Assembly (NCBI GenBank): GCA_036346405.1
Contig: CM070557.1
Span: 53,946,016 to 54,010,015 of the forward strand
DNA from: Phyllostachys edulis
Lineage: Eukaryota > Streptophyta > Magnoliopsida > Poales > Poaceae
Direction of reading: 5' to 3'
DNA: 64,000 bases
Positions 23,541-33,180 of this stretch are shown in pieces (within the stretch, counting starts at the first letter, position 1; the number at the start of each line of letters is the position of its first letter). The position numbers and the translations under genes were made by a program. The notes beneath the pieces were generated by a model. That model worked only from the letters and a program-made list of their open reading frames with translations. It ran no database searches and was not told the origin of the DNA.

Positions 23541-23944
23541 GAACCAAGAAGGTTTCTTGCTGCAAGTTTAACTAAATATCCAAGAAGGTTTCCAGTGTCC
23601 GGTGTTTACAGGTGCATAGTCCAATATGGCTATATGGACAACCACAATACGGAGGGTGATGAATATGTTGCATCAATCATTGCATCCCTTAAGGAAATAG
23701 TAGAGAATGAAGATGAGATCACGGTGATGGATTCAGCTTTGACAAATGGATCAACCTTTGTGTTTGGAAGGACTATTCTAAAGATGAGCACCAAGCACAA
23801 CTACTTCAAGCGCTTCATTACTGATAACCTTTACAGGTTCTTGCAAAAGAACTTCAGGTCCAACATTTCCAGTCTAAAGATAGCTCCTGGTAAAAGATAG
23901 CTCTTGGTAAAACCTTGCAGGTTGAAATGCAGTATGAGATTTGA
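23541..23944 (+). pseudogene. HAK/KUP/KT potassium transporter, C-terminal exon fragment
   Basis: After an acceptor-like CTTGCAG (to 23,540) the frame encodes RFPVSGVYRCIVQYGYMD, then SIIASLKEIVENEDE and HNYFKRFITDNLYRFLQKNF. These match the cytosolic C-terminal domain of plant HAK/KUP K+ transporters. The frame breaks at a 17-bp tandem duplication (23,879-23,895 and 23,896-23,912, beginning GATAGCTC). Beyond it the original frame resumes and ends with LQVEMQYEI and a TGA at 23,942, the usual family ending. All membrane segments are missing. It lies right inside the Helitron 3' end, opposite to the other captured pieces. Confidence 0.8.
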
Positions 23945-24026
23945 GGAAGGCAACTTGCGGGTTGGAACACTATATGATATCCGAGGAGGGCAGATCCATG
24001 GAATCTGGGTGTTTTCTTTGCAGTTT

Positions 24027-27000
24027 TGTTGGACCCGGGAGTAACACTCCAAATCCTCTGTGCATTTCTGAACTAGTCCCATGATCAGTAGCTAGTTCAC
24101 ACAGTAAACAAATATGGTAACATCCATAAATCGCATAACTTTATTAATAAACAACAGAATTTATTACAAGAAAGGCTTACAAGCCAACAATAAACAAACA
24201 CAGCGGAAGACGAAGCAGATGTAGTGGAGTCCAGTTGATCTGCCACATACAATCGACTGGGGTAGCGGCCTAGTCGTCGAGATCCACACTAGAAGCGAAG
24301 TCCTTCTCTTCTGAAATTTATTTGCATCAAGCAAGGATGAGCACAACTTCTGTGCTCGCAAGTTATACCTAGTAACAGATTATAATGCATGCAAGGATAT
24401 ATCAAAGGAAGGCTTATTGGTTGAATTTGCATAAAATAGTGTTTCTTTAAATACTTGTATTAAGTTCCAAAGCAGTTATTCTATAACTAAAATTTATTTT
24501 ATAAATTCTCAAGTTTTATAGTCAGATAACATTTACACAAGAATGGTGAAGGATATCCTCCTATCACATGGCTTCCTGCCCAATTTTTTATTTTTATAAA
24601 CCATTTGATAAAGTCTTTTCAAAACAAAATCAAAGTCTAACTTTGAGTGGCAAAAGCTAAACATATCCATGACCGTGGACACGGCTATTCGAATAGTTTT
24701 ACACTCTGCAGAGGTGGTACAACTTTACCCACAAGAGATAATTTACTTTTGATGTCGGCCAATACATGCTTCCGAAGGCGTGCGACTAAGAAATTATCAC
24801 AAGGCCGTTACAATGCTCTACCCTAAAGTATTTATGCCCGTTAAGGTTTCACTTCCATTGGATTATCCATCATCCGGAAGCCCCCTCTTGTGCCAAGTGG
24901 GAATACTGTCTATCCAACACCCACACATCAACATGGTACAAATAACAGTAGAGTATTACAAATTATTAAGCCTAGTCCTGCCCACACAGTACATGTGGTA
25001 GTACGGTGGAGTTTAGCAAAAGTGGCTCTCAGGCCGGTCCTTAAACAACTTGGGCAACATACCAAAACCTTGGACTTGATCAATGAAAAGATTCAATCAT
25101 GTGCATTAACCTGCACCATCCTAACATCCATTTTGCCCGAGTTTAAACCACCTTTGATTTTATTTTTGTTTTCAAAATCATTTGCAAGAGAGTCCATGGT
25201 AAAACAATGCCATGGCTTATTTTAAACAAATTTGAATCCTTGGCTAAATTCCCAAAATTAAACAATTTTTGGTGTAAGTTTTGACTAAGCATAAAGTTTT
25301 CCAATCAAGAGCATCTTGTTAATACTAGTGTATTAATCAGAGTTTTATCTAGGGTGATAAGGTATGAGGGAATAATGTCCAAGACTTGTCAAGTACAAGA
25401 TCAGTATGTAAACTGATGTAAACCATCAGTTATTGTGATAATCCAATCTCCAGCAATTGTAAAACCCTATACTCCAATTATCAACTAGTCCAATCTACAC
25501 CATATAAGTCTATTTCTATGATTCAATTTCAATCGATCCAACATTTAACTATACTTTAATTCTATAATCCGATATCCTTTATTCCTTAATAATCTATTTC
25601 TACTAATTCAACATCAATCCAATGGCTATGTAATCCTATAATCAAATTTTCAAATAATCGATATCCAATAACAATCTATTTCTAGAATCCAACATCAACA
25701 ATTCAATTATTTGACTATAGTATCTATCTATCATTCAATCTTTATTAATCCAACATCAACAATTCTCTACTTCTAAAATCGATATACAATAATTGTTTAT
25801 TTCTATCTTCCTACCATAATGTTCATGTAATCCTAGAATCCAATCTCCAATGATTATATAATCCTATAATTCAACATCCAACAATTACTTCTACAATCCA
25901 ATACACAACAATTATTCAACCCTAATAATCCAACAATCAATATTTGTATCATTCTAAATCCAAGATTAATGCATTCCTAGAATTCAACTTCCATCAATCG
26001 TGTATTGTTATAATTTCAATAATAAGGTATCACCTCCAACAATAATGTATTCTTATAATCTAGTCTTTTTAATTTCTAACTCCTGAATACATCACAATCA
26101 GAAAGATTCCTCATACTGTCTGTCTTGACAATAAAAGGGCTATATATTCGAATTGGTAATAACTATAAAGCTTAAAATAGGTATTTAGATTACATTGAAT
26201 ATAAATAAGCATGCAATAATAATTTAAAACCGAATTTAAATTATTTTAAATACTAGGCTCAAATATGATCAAACGTATAACTTGTCTTGCTTGATTAGAC
26301 GATGTTGTTTTTCTTAACAGGTCACCTGGTACTCACAAGTACTCTCTCCAGGTAGTCTATATGTACAACCACGATGATCATATAGTCAAAATCAATCCTC
26401 TTATAAGTTCTCAAACGGCGTCAAAATCTGACTCTCTGAAGTCGTCGAAATCTATACACGAAAAGCCAAATTCAAACAAGATTCAAATGAACTCCAAATT
26501 AAATAATTTTAGTTTAGTTAGCTAGATCTTGAATTTATATGAATTTAGATATTTGAATCATCGAAATCAGAGTTCGTATGAAGGAGAATGAACCCCTAGA
26601 AGTTTGGAAATCACATGAAATGATGAATTTGGAATTTTCAAAAATATTGGAATTATTCTTCCAAAGGAAAATTGAATTCTAGCGTCAACATAGCGTCAGC
26701 GGTGATTTTCGTTTGGTTAAGAATCGCCACGTCAGTGACACATGGGCGTCAAGTCAGCGAAAACAGTGAGGTGGCCATGACGTGGTGGTGAGGTGGCAGC
26801 GCCACGTTGGCTCGAAGCCGGCGGCAGCTCGGCGACCACCTTGCTAGCATTAGGGGCTCCGGCGAGGGTCAAGAGGGGTACTAGAGGGATGCGCGTATCG
26901 CAACAAGCCGGATGCTCACCTTAGATGCTTAAGGGCGCAACGATTTGGTCATCGGCGACGAGGTTTAGCGGCGGCGGTTTTAGGTCAACGACGACGATGG

Positions 27001-28278
27001 CGTTCCCGAGGTTCTCTGACGAAGCGGGTGCGCACATGAGGTAGGCGATGATGAGGCGATGCTGACGGCAAGGTCGAAGCGGCTGGGGCGTCGTCGATGG
27101 CGAGCAATTTCGTGGTGGAAGAACTTCGGGCTCCGAGTTTCAACTCAAAAATTAGGGCGATTGAGGGGGGGAGTGAGTGGTGGCGCTGAGGTGAGGAGGT
27201 CAAGGCGGTCCTGGTGCTTCCTTTTATAGGGCTCGGGTGAGGCTGAAACGTCGGGTCATGCATGGCCGTTTCTTGCTGGTGTGGCGGTGAGATAAAGAGG
27301 AGTAACGAGGGTTTTAAGGAAGAAGAAATGGGCGCCATGAATTCGTCAGTGAACGTGGGTCTTAAAGACATCAAATGCGCGTGAAATGAGGAATTAACGG
27401 GCGATTTACAAGCTTTTGGTTGAGGTCGTCAATAGCAGTGGCGCGGGGAGGAATAAAGTAGTGGGCGGTCCCACGAGCGCTGAAAGAAAGAAAAAAGAAA
27501 TACTTGGTACTTTCGGCCGTTAGATTTCGATCGGATGGTTCAAACTGATCGGGACGTTCGGACCGTTCCTACCGGAAATCTTGATCGGACGGTCCACAAA
27601 GGTTGGGACGTTCGGAACGAACGTGCAAACTCAATCGGGTCGTTCAGATTTGATCGGACGGTCCACGTTGACTGGAACGTTCGGACTGTTCGGAAGTTCC
27701 ATCAAGATCAAGCCATTCAATTTAGATCGGACGCTCCAAACTGATTTGGTTGTTCGAGTCGTCCGAACATTTCACTAAGATCAGACCGTTGAATTTTGAT
27801 CGAACGGTTGGAGGGTTTGGAGATGGATCTGTGGCGGCGAGCGGTGTGTGTGGGCAGCGTCTTGTGTGAGGATGGATTGGGCGAGCCAAGGTTTCGCCCA
27901 GCAACGCTGAGAGGATTTACTTTGATTTAGCAATTAAAATAATCTTGTTAATTCAAATAGGCTTTATAAAATAGTAAATAAAATCCAAAAATTATGAGAA
28001 AATTCACAGAAATTCTCTGAGATATTTTGGACTTAAATAAAATATTTTCAACTTATAATTGGTAATAGTTTTTGCACATAATTTATTTTGGCTTTAAAAC
28101 TTCAAGAAAAGCAATAAAACTAGGGAAAAGCTTGAAAGACTTCAATAAATTTTATTTTTGATTTTTAAAACTTCAGAAATTCAAGAAAAGCAATAAAACT
28201 CTTTCAAATTTTAGGAAATCCAATAAAATAATGGCTTTATTTATTTTTAATTTGGTAACATAACTTTGGGATGTTACA
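24027..28278 (-). mobile_element. Solo LTR (about 4.25 kb) with 5-bp target duplication
   Basis: The element starts TGTTGGACCCGGGAG and ends TTTGGGATGTTACA, so it has TG...CA ends. It is flanked by the same pentamer AGTTT at 24,022-24,026 and 28,279-28,283. No second copy of either end lies inside and there is no gag/pol, so it reads as a single LTR left by recombination. Transcription would be on the minus strand: TATAAAAGG at about 27,221-27,229, followed by a GC-rich leader-like region (26,700-27,220). A frame at 26,985-27,374 has no recognised domain. 27,530-27,800 contains many GATCGGACGGT-type repeats. A giant gypsy LTR is my best guess for class. Confidence 0.75.
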
Positions 28279-28283
28279 AGTTT

Positions 28284-29225
28284 GTAACATTAGTAAACTT
28301 CTTATTTAGATATGGTCTCAGGATAAAGCTATCATGGTCAAACTTTTAAACACTACCAAGGTTGTTTTAAGTTTCATATTTATTTCACAAATGCTTCAAA
28401 GAAGTTTTCAATTCACCATGGTACTATCTATTTGTTTGAAGCATCATGAAATTATTTTCATTTTAACCCCAATTATGCATGCACAAAGGTAAAACGTTGG
28501 CCAAATTGCAAGAACTGCTAGGCCATTTTTTTCCTTCTTGATTACAGCGTCACAAAATTGTTTGCACATAATCCATATTTTCCTAGCATGCAAAACATCT
28601 GCAATAACCCCGCTCTGTATTTAGTTTAGTAACTTGTGATCTTATATATCTTTTTGGGTCATTTGGATTTTACTTAATTTAGTATTTTGAATTTTTTTAA
28701 TCAGAATGTTACCTAAATCATGTTCTTAAGGAAAACCTCCTCGTCAATCAATATAGCTCTGAATATTTCATTACTTCAAAAAAATGTTCTAAGGAAAGTG
28801 TCCCAATTAAGCTCCATGCCTTTGTTTTAGAGTCAATTGTTTAATTTTCTTAGAAACCTAAATGTGTAAAAACCTAAATATTTAGAAGTAGTTATCAAAG
28901 TATATTGTTCTGCCAAATCACTCTAAAGTAGCAATGTTCCAAATAGACGATCCATTAGAAGTTTTTAATCATCTACTTAGCAAATAATGGCCATGTAGTC
29001 ATATATCCTTTTGCCCATAGGTACATCATTTTGGTTACTACTTTGGCGAGGAGAAAATAAGAGAACCAAACATTGAAAGTTTGCTGTGCTATACCTAAGC
29101 AGTGTGTTTACGTAGCAACATATGTTTGAAGAATGATAACAGAAAAAAAGCGATGGACAATATTATTAAAACCAAGCTGCAGAAAGGTCACTTCCTCATG
29201 GAATTTTGATTGCTTTTTAATGCAA
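28284..29225. other. AT-rich non-coding stretch inside the Helitron
   Basis: No coding domain, repeat terminus or RNA gene seen. It may be intron or 3' flank carried along with the captured fragments. Confidence 0.5.
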
Positions 29226-32200
29226 TCATATATACCTTAGCTTTAGTAATCTAACAATAAAGATTACGAGAGAAGAGAATATTGGAACACCGTAGGGTGA
29301 CACTGAATCTACAATGAAGATGCTCTTGGTTACATATGATGATGTTTCATGGATCAGAAAACGAACCAGCGATGTTAGTGCTGGATCAGTAGTGTCATTT
29401 GTCTTAAGTGGCACTATCTTTGAAATGACAGCGTTCAACCATCTCTTTTGCAATAGAGGAGCAGTTATATCATACTTGAAGATTCCAGGCGCAATTGAGT
29501 TCACTCTAATGACAAATGCTCTTGATTCCAAAGCCATTAGTTGCACCAACATAAACATATCCAATCTAGTTTGTTATGAACACAGGAACGAAGCAAACAT
29601 CTGATGAGGAATAAGGATAGTACCTTTGTGGCATAATGCACAGCAGACTTGGAAGATGTGTATCCAATGGAACCAGACAAATGCCCATAGTTAAGACCAG
29701 CAACAGACGAAATGTTAATTAGTGAACCCTTTAGTTTGGCATCTTGCATTCGTCTACAGACATGCTTGGTGACGAGCCATAATCCGGTGAGGTTAGTCTT
29801 AATGAGTTTATCCCACTCATCCTCAGGCCAATCCAATAAGAAATGCACACCTCCTGAAGTATACAAGAATGCCACTCTTACATATCATTGAAGGCAATAT
29901 GTTTTTTTAACTTGAAGGTAATATGTATTTCATTCACTAACATGATATTTTTTTCCTACTTTTGAGCCATATTAACACTTCAACTAAGATCATTTATGCA
30001 ATTTGATTCTTGGCAAAAAGGATTGCATATTTGAGCTTAATTTGAGAAGTATTTGCATTTGGATATAAACTTTGATCCCTAAAATGCATGTACAATTATC
30101 AGATTTAGTTGGGGAAAAAGAAAACATAAAGCGGGCTAGTTTGTAAAACATCAACAAATAAGGGGAAACAAATATATTTTCGTACTTCATACATCAAGAT
30201 GCCATTGTGCCCTTGAATGGGGCCGAAGGAAACTTAAAAGCTAAAACTAATGCAGTAACTAAGATGAGGTACATTTTGACTTTTAACTTATGTATTAGCC
30301 GATTAAGACATTCTTCTTAAATAGACAAAGAAACTGCAACTATAAACAATGATGTGACCCAGCTGGGACCTATGAAGTATGAACAACTGGTAATGAAATA
30401 AGCCATGGTGGGATGGCATAGAAGCAATAGATTTGAAAGATGAGTATTTCCTCCTATCTGTACATACAGAGACAAACCCCAAAAAAACCCTCAGCTCACA
30501 TGCTTCAGTTTAAAAAATAGGATGTGAGGACTAAATAAACTTGTTTCCCTTCTTGATTATCAGAACCACAACATAAGTTATTCCAATAGGATAGCATGGT
30601 CCTTTCTCTACCAATAAAAAAAAGAACAAGGAGGGAAACTATTCTCTTGCAGAGAGAGGAGTTGGACAAAAGTTTACCTCCCACATGTGTTCTCAAATTG
30701 TCCTAGTTTTCCATCAGCGCCGACATTGTAGTTACCAATTGTTAACTTCAACTTGCCAACAGAGTTCTCAAGATGGTGTGTTCTTCCCTCCAGCTGTGAA
30801 AGCCTTGAGCTTACACCTTCCAGTGCATGTAGCAGGTTATCAGCATATTTTTTCATGGTGCGATCAATATCTGCTATAGTAGTTGCATTGAAATTGCCCT
30901 TTCTTCTTCATGACTAACTTTCTTTAGCACATGAGGCTCCAATATACCGACACTCTTTGCATTGTAAGAGAAGTTAAGCATAATAAGTACATATATCACA
31001 AGGAAAGAAAAATAGGGCAGTGATATGAATTAATAATAATCATGCATCACACGACTAAATAATTTGCTGGATTGGTTATTATCAAGTATAGCTACAGAAG
31101 CACATCATGAATGGATATACGAGATCCCTGTGTTGCCCGTGTTAATAAATAATCAGTTGCCAATAAATTGCATGCCATATTAAATTATTATCAAAAAAGC
31201 ATAACAGAATAAGTGTTAACTTTGCGCACGCGCGCACACACACATGTAACATGGATATAATTGATTGACCACACAAGATAGTGGTATTATCAAACCCATC
31301 CTACACAGTGTTTTGGGATACCATTTTGCTGCTGCCAAACTATCTTTTTTTAACCATTGAGTAAAACTATTGAACCCATCCTACACAGTTTTCAACCTAA
31401 AGTTGCAGAAAATGGCAATTGCATGCATGCTTCAGACATAATATACGACCTATAAGACTATGAGGAGTAATCATAGAGAGCATAAAAACAATCAGCAACA
31501 AGTTGCGAACGCAGAGCCATTGCAAGAGAAGCATATGAAAACCATCCTAAAAGGAACTCTGAAAAAAAATGCCATATCAACATCTAGTTATCTACAAAAT
31601 CTTTGTCCGGGGCTCGGGGCCATGTATATGGTAATAGTATCATCAAATAGCAACCGAAACTCATCACAACAATCACAAAGAATCATCTGAAGCGCACGAC
31701 ATCCATAGGTGCTCGCCTTGGTATATCCCTTTAGGAAAATAAAATGCATCGACCTTCACAAGCACACGAACCAAAAGGGCTCGCTTTTTCCCTCTATCTG
31801 AATCAAGTAGTAGCAAGTGAGCGACCACATCAATTTCATTTACGATAATGGAAATCGACACTACCACAACAACGTTAACTACCAATGAGAACTAAACAAG
31901 CTTAACAACAATTTATTTGCTCAATTCATGGGTGAGAAACAGATCTATCGCCAGAGTCATTGGCGGGGAGGTAGCTAGGTATATTACCTTGAGATTGGAG
32001 GGCGTGGCCATGGAGTCGGCGATCCCGAAGGCTCATTGCGGAGGTCGTGCAATGCCGCAGGCGGCAGCAGCGGATGGGCTGGAAGTTGTAGCTAGGCATC
32101 ACCTCGTCAGCGCTGCCGCCGTGGCAGGCGTGGTGCCTGTGGCGGGTGTGGCTCTCCGCCTCCTCATGCGGGTTGGGACCCATTGGATCGAACAACGCTC

Positions 32201-32490
32201 CTCCTCCGCCCCCGCCGCTACCGCCACCGCCGGAGGGAGGGGACGCCATTCACACGCGCTCAAGAAAAGAAACAAAAAGGTGCTCATGCTATTGAGCGAA
32301 TTAGATACCTCGAAGGCTAACGTTGTTGACCAAGGCGTTGATGCGGCCGAAAGCGTCCCAGGCCCTCTGCACCGTCGCCTCCACGGCCGACCCTCCAGTA
32401 GTGATGTCGAGCTCGACGACCACTGCTTGGGGGCCGTCGGCAGCCGCATACGCAGAGGCGTTGATATCGTCGCAGAGCGAGCGGAGGCAG
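29226..32490 (-). pseudogene. Short-chain dehydrogenase/reductase (SDR) fragment, three exons
   Basis: Exon a (32,490-32,309) encodes AVVVELDITTGGSA and WDAFGRINALVNNVS, then a GAG/GTATCT donor. Exon b (29,853-29,624) encodes LLDWPEDEWDKLIKTNLTGL, LINISSVAGLNYG and the catalytic-type YTSSK motif, then an AAAG/GTAC donor. Exon c (29,540 down to 29,226) encodes IRVNSIAPGIFKYDITAP and SLVRFLIHETSSYV. This is the FabG-like plant SDR family, NAD(P)-dependent oxidoreductases. Defects: the N-terminal Rossmann glycine motif is absent; NNAG is replaced by NNVS; the acceptor before exon c reads GCAA where AG is needed; and the usual FSSL ending reads through for 11 extra residues. A DUF1421 exon lies inside the first intron. 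Confidence 0.8.
30678..30958 (-). pseudogene. DUF1421-type coiled-coil protein, exon fragment
   Basis: The exon encodes SVGILEPHVLKKVSHEE, then after a frameshift FNATTIADIDRTMKKYADNL, GVSSRLSQLEGRTHHLENSV and DGKLGQFENT, ending at a GGAG/GTAAAC donor (30,678). This matches the conserved N-terminal region of plant DUF1421 proteins, a family of unknown function with a coiled coil and Gln/Pro-rich tail. The frame break is at the GAAGAAGAAAGGGC stretch (about 30,893-30,905). It lies in the same orientation within the SDR intron, which implies a separate capture event. Confidence 0.7.
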
Positions 32491-32544
32491 TTGGATTAGC
32501 ACAATAACTCAAGCAAGAAAAGTATCGACGCCTATTGAGTTTAC

Positions 32545-32890
32545 CTAGAGAAGCCCAGATTAATGAGGAACCCTCGCCGCGTCACCGCCTTGAGCAAGAA
32601 GCCCCAATCGAATCCCGCCGAGGCGGTGCCTCCCACCGGAGGTGGCCGGCGCCAAGAACCACCGTCGTGGTCGGGGCCATATCCATAGCCATACGGAGCC
32701 GAGGACGACGAGGAGGCCCAGGCGGAGGAGGAGGTGTGGGCGTAGGAGAAGGAGCGGAGGCGGAGGTCATACTCGGCCCTATGGCGATCGTCGGAGAGGA
32801 CGCGGTAGGTGTCGGAGGCCAGGGCGTGGGGATCGTGGCGGCGGGCGAGGGAGGCGTTCGGGGCGGTGCGGAGGCGAGGAGGTGGACGAG
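32545..32890 (-). pseudogene. J-domain (DnaJ-like) protein fragment
   Basis: One minus-strand frame encodes NASLARRHDPHALASDTYRV and LSDDRHRAEYDLRLRSFSYA, corresponding to the end of a J-domain (YRVLSDxxxRAEYD is typical of helix III/IV). A Ser/Tyr/Gly-rich linker and LKAVTRRGFLINLGF follow, then a CTAG/GTAAAC donor. The HPD-bearing half appears deleted. A longer overlapping minus-strand frame is Pro-rich and is not the coding one. It is captured at the 5' side of the Helitron, just upstream of the SDR fragment. Confidence 0.6.
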
Positions 32891-33099
32891 GCGAGGCCGC
32901 AGGCGGCAGAGGCGAGGAGGTGGGCGCAGAGGCGAGGGAGGATGGTCAGGTGACGATTTGGCGTCGTGGGTGGTGTGAGAAGTACGTGCGCACAGGAGAA
33001 ACCAAGAAAGCTGCATCAGATCCAATAGCTCACGTCATGCCAATAAGAACAGATATAATGGCTCACGTCATACGAAGGAGAACGGACAACCACCAATTG

Positions 33100-33139
33100 C
33101 CTCTTTTAAGTAGTAGAGATATATTTTAAGTAGTAGAGA
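33100..33139 (-). repeat. Duplicated Helitron 5' terminus
   Basis: Two adjacent 20-bp copies on the minus strand, each starting TCTCTACTACTTAAAA, begin at 33,139 and 33,119. Each is preceded by an A, so either could have served as the end. Confidence 0.8.
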
Positions 33140-33180
33140 TAGAGATAAGATATCATGATGACCGCCTACCTTGGATCGAT

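Larger units (their letters stand above)
23426..33119 (-). mobile_element. Helitron carrying several gene fragments
   Basis: On the minus strand the 5' end reads A/TCTCTACTACTTAAAAGAG (33,119 inward). The 3' end reads ACACACGGGCACATGACTAG/T (ending at 23,426), with a small CCGT...ACGG hairpin just before the CTAG. TC start, CTRR end and an A/T insertion site are the Helitron hallmarks, and these end sequences resemble known grass Helitrons. Inside are fragments of a HAK transporter (+), an SDR enzyme, a DUF1421 exon and a J-domain protein (all minus), plus a later solo LTR. No Rep/helicase is seen, so the element is non-autonomous. Without the 4,257-bp LTR insertion the element would be about 5.4 kb. 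Confidence 0.7.

Noticed and set aside
31117..31145. TTGCCCGTG, similar to a Helitron 3' end motif
   Set aside because: No CTRR/T end and no hairpin at this place; the better end is at 23,426.
32582..33025. 147-codon Pro-rich minus-strand ORF
   Set aside because: Another frame of the same DNA gives a recognisable J-domain piece, so this longer frame is a shadow.
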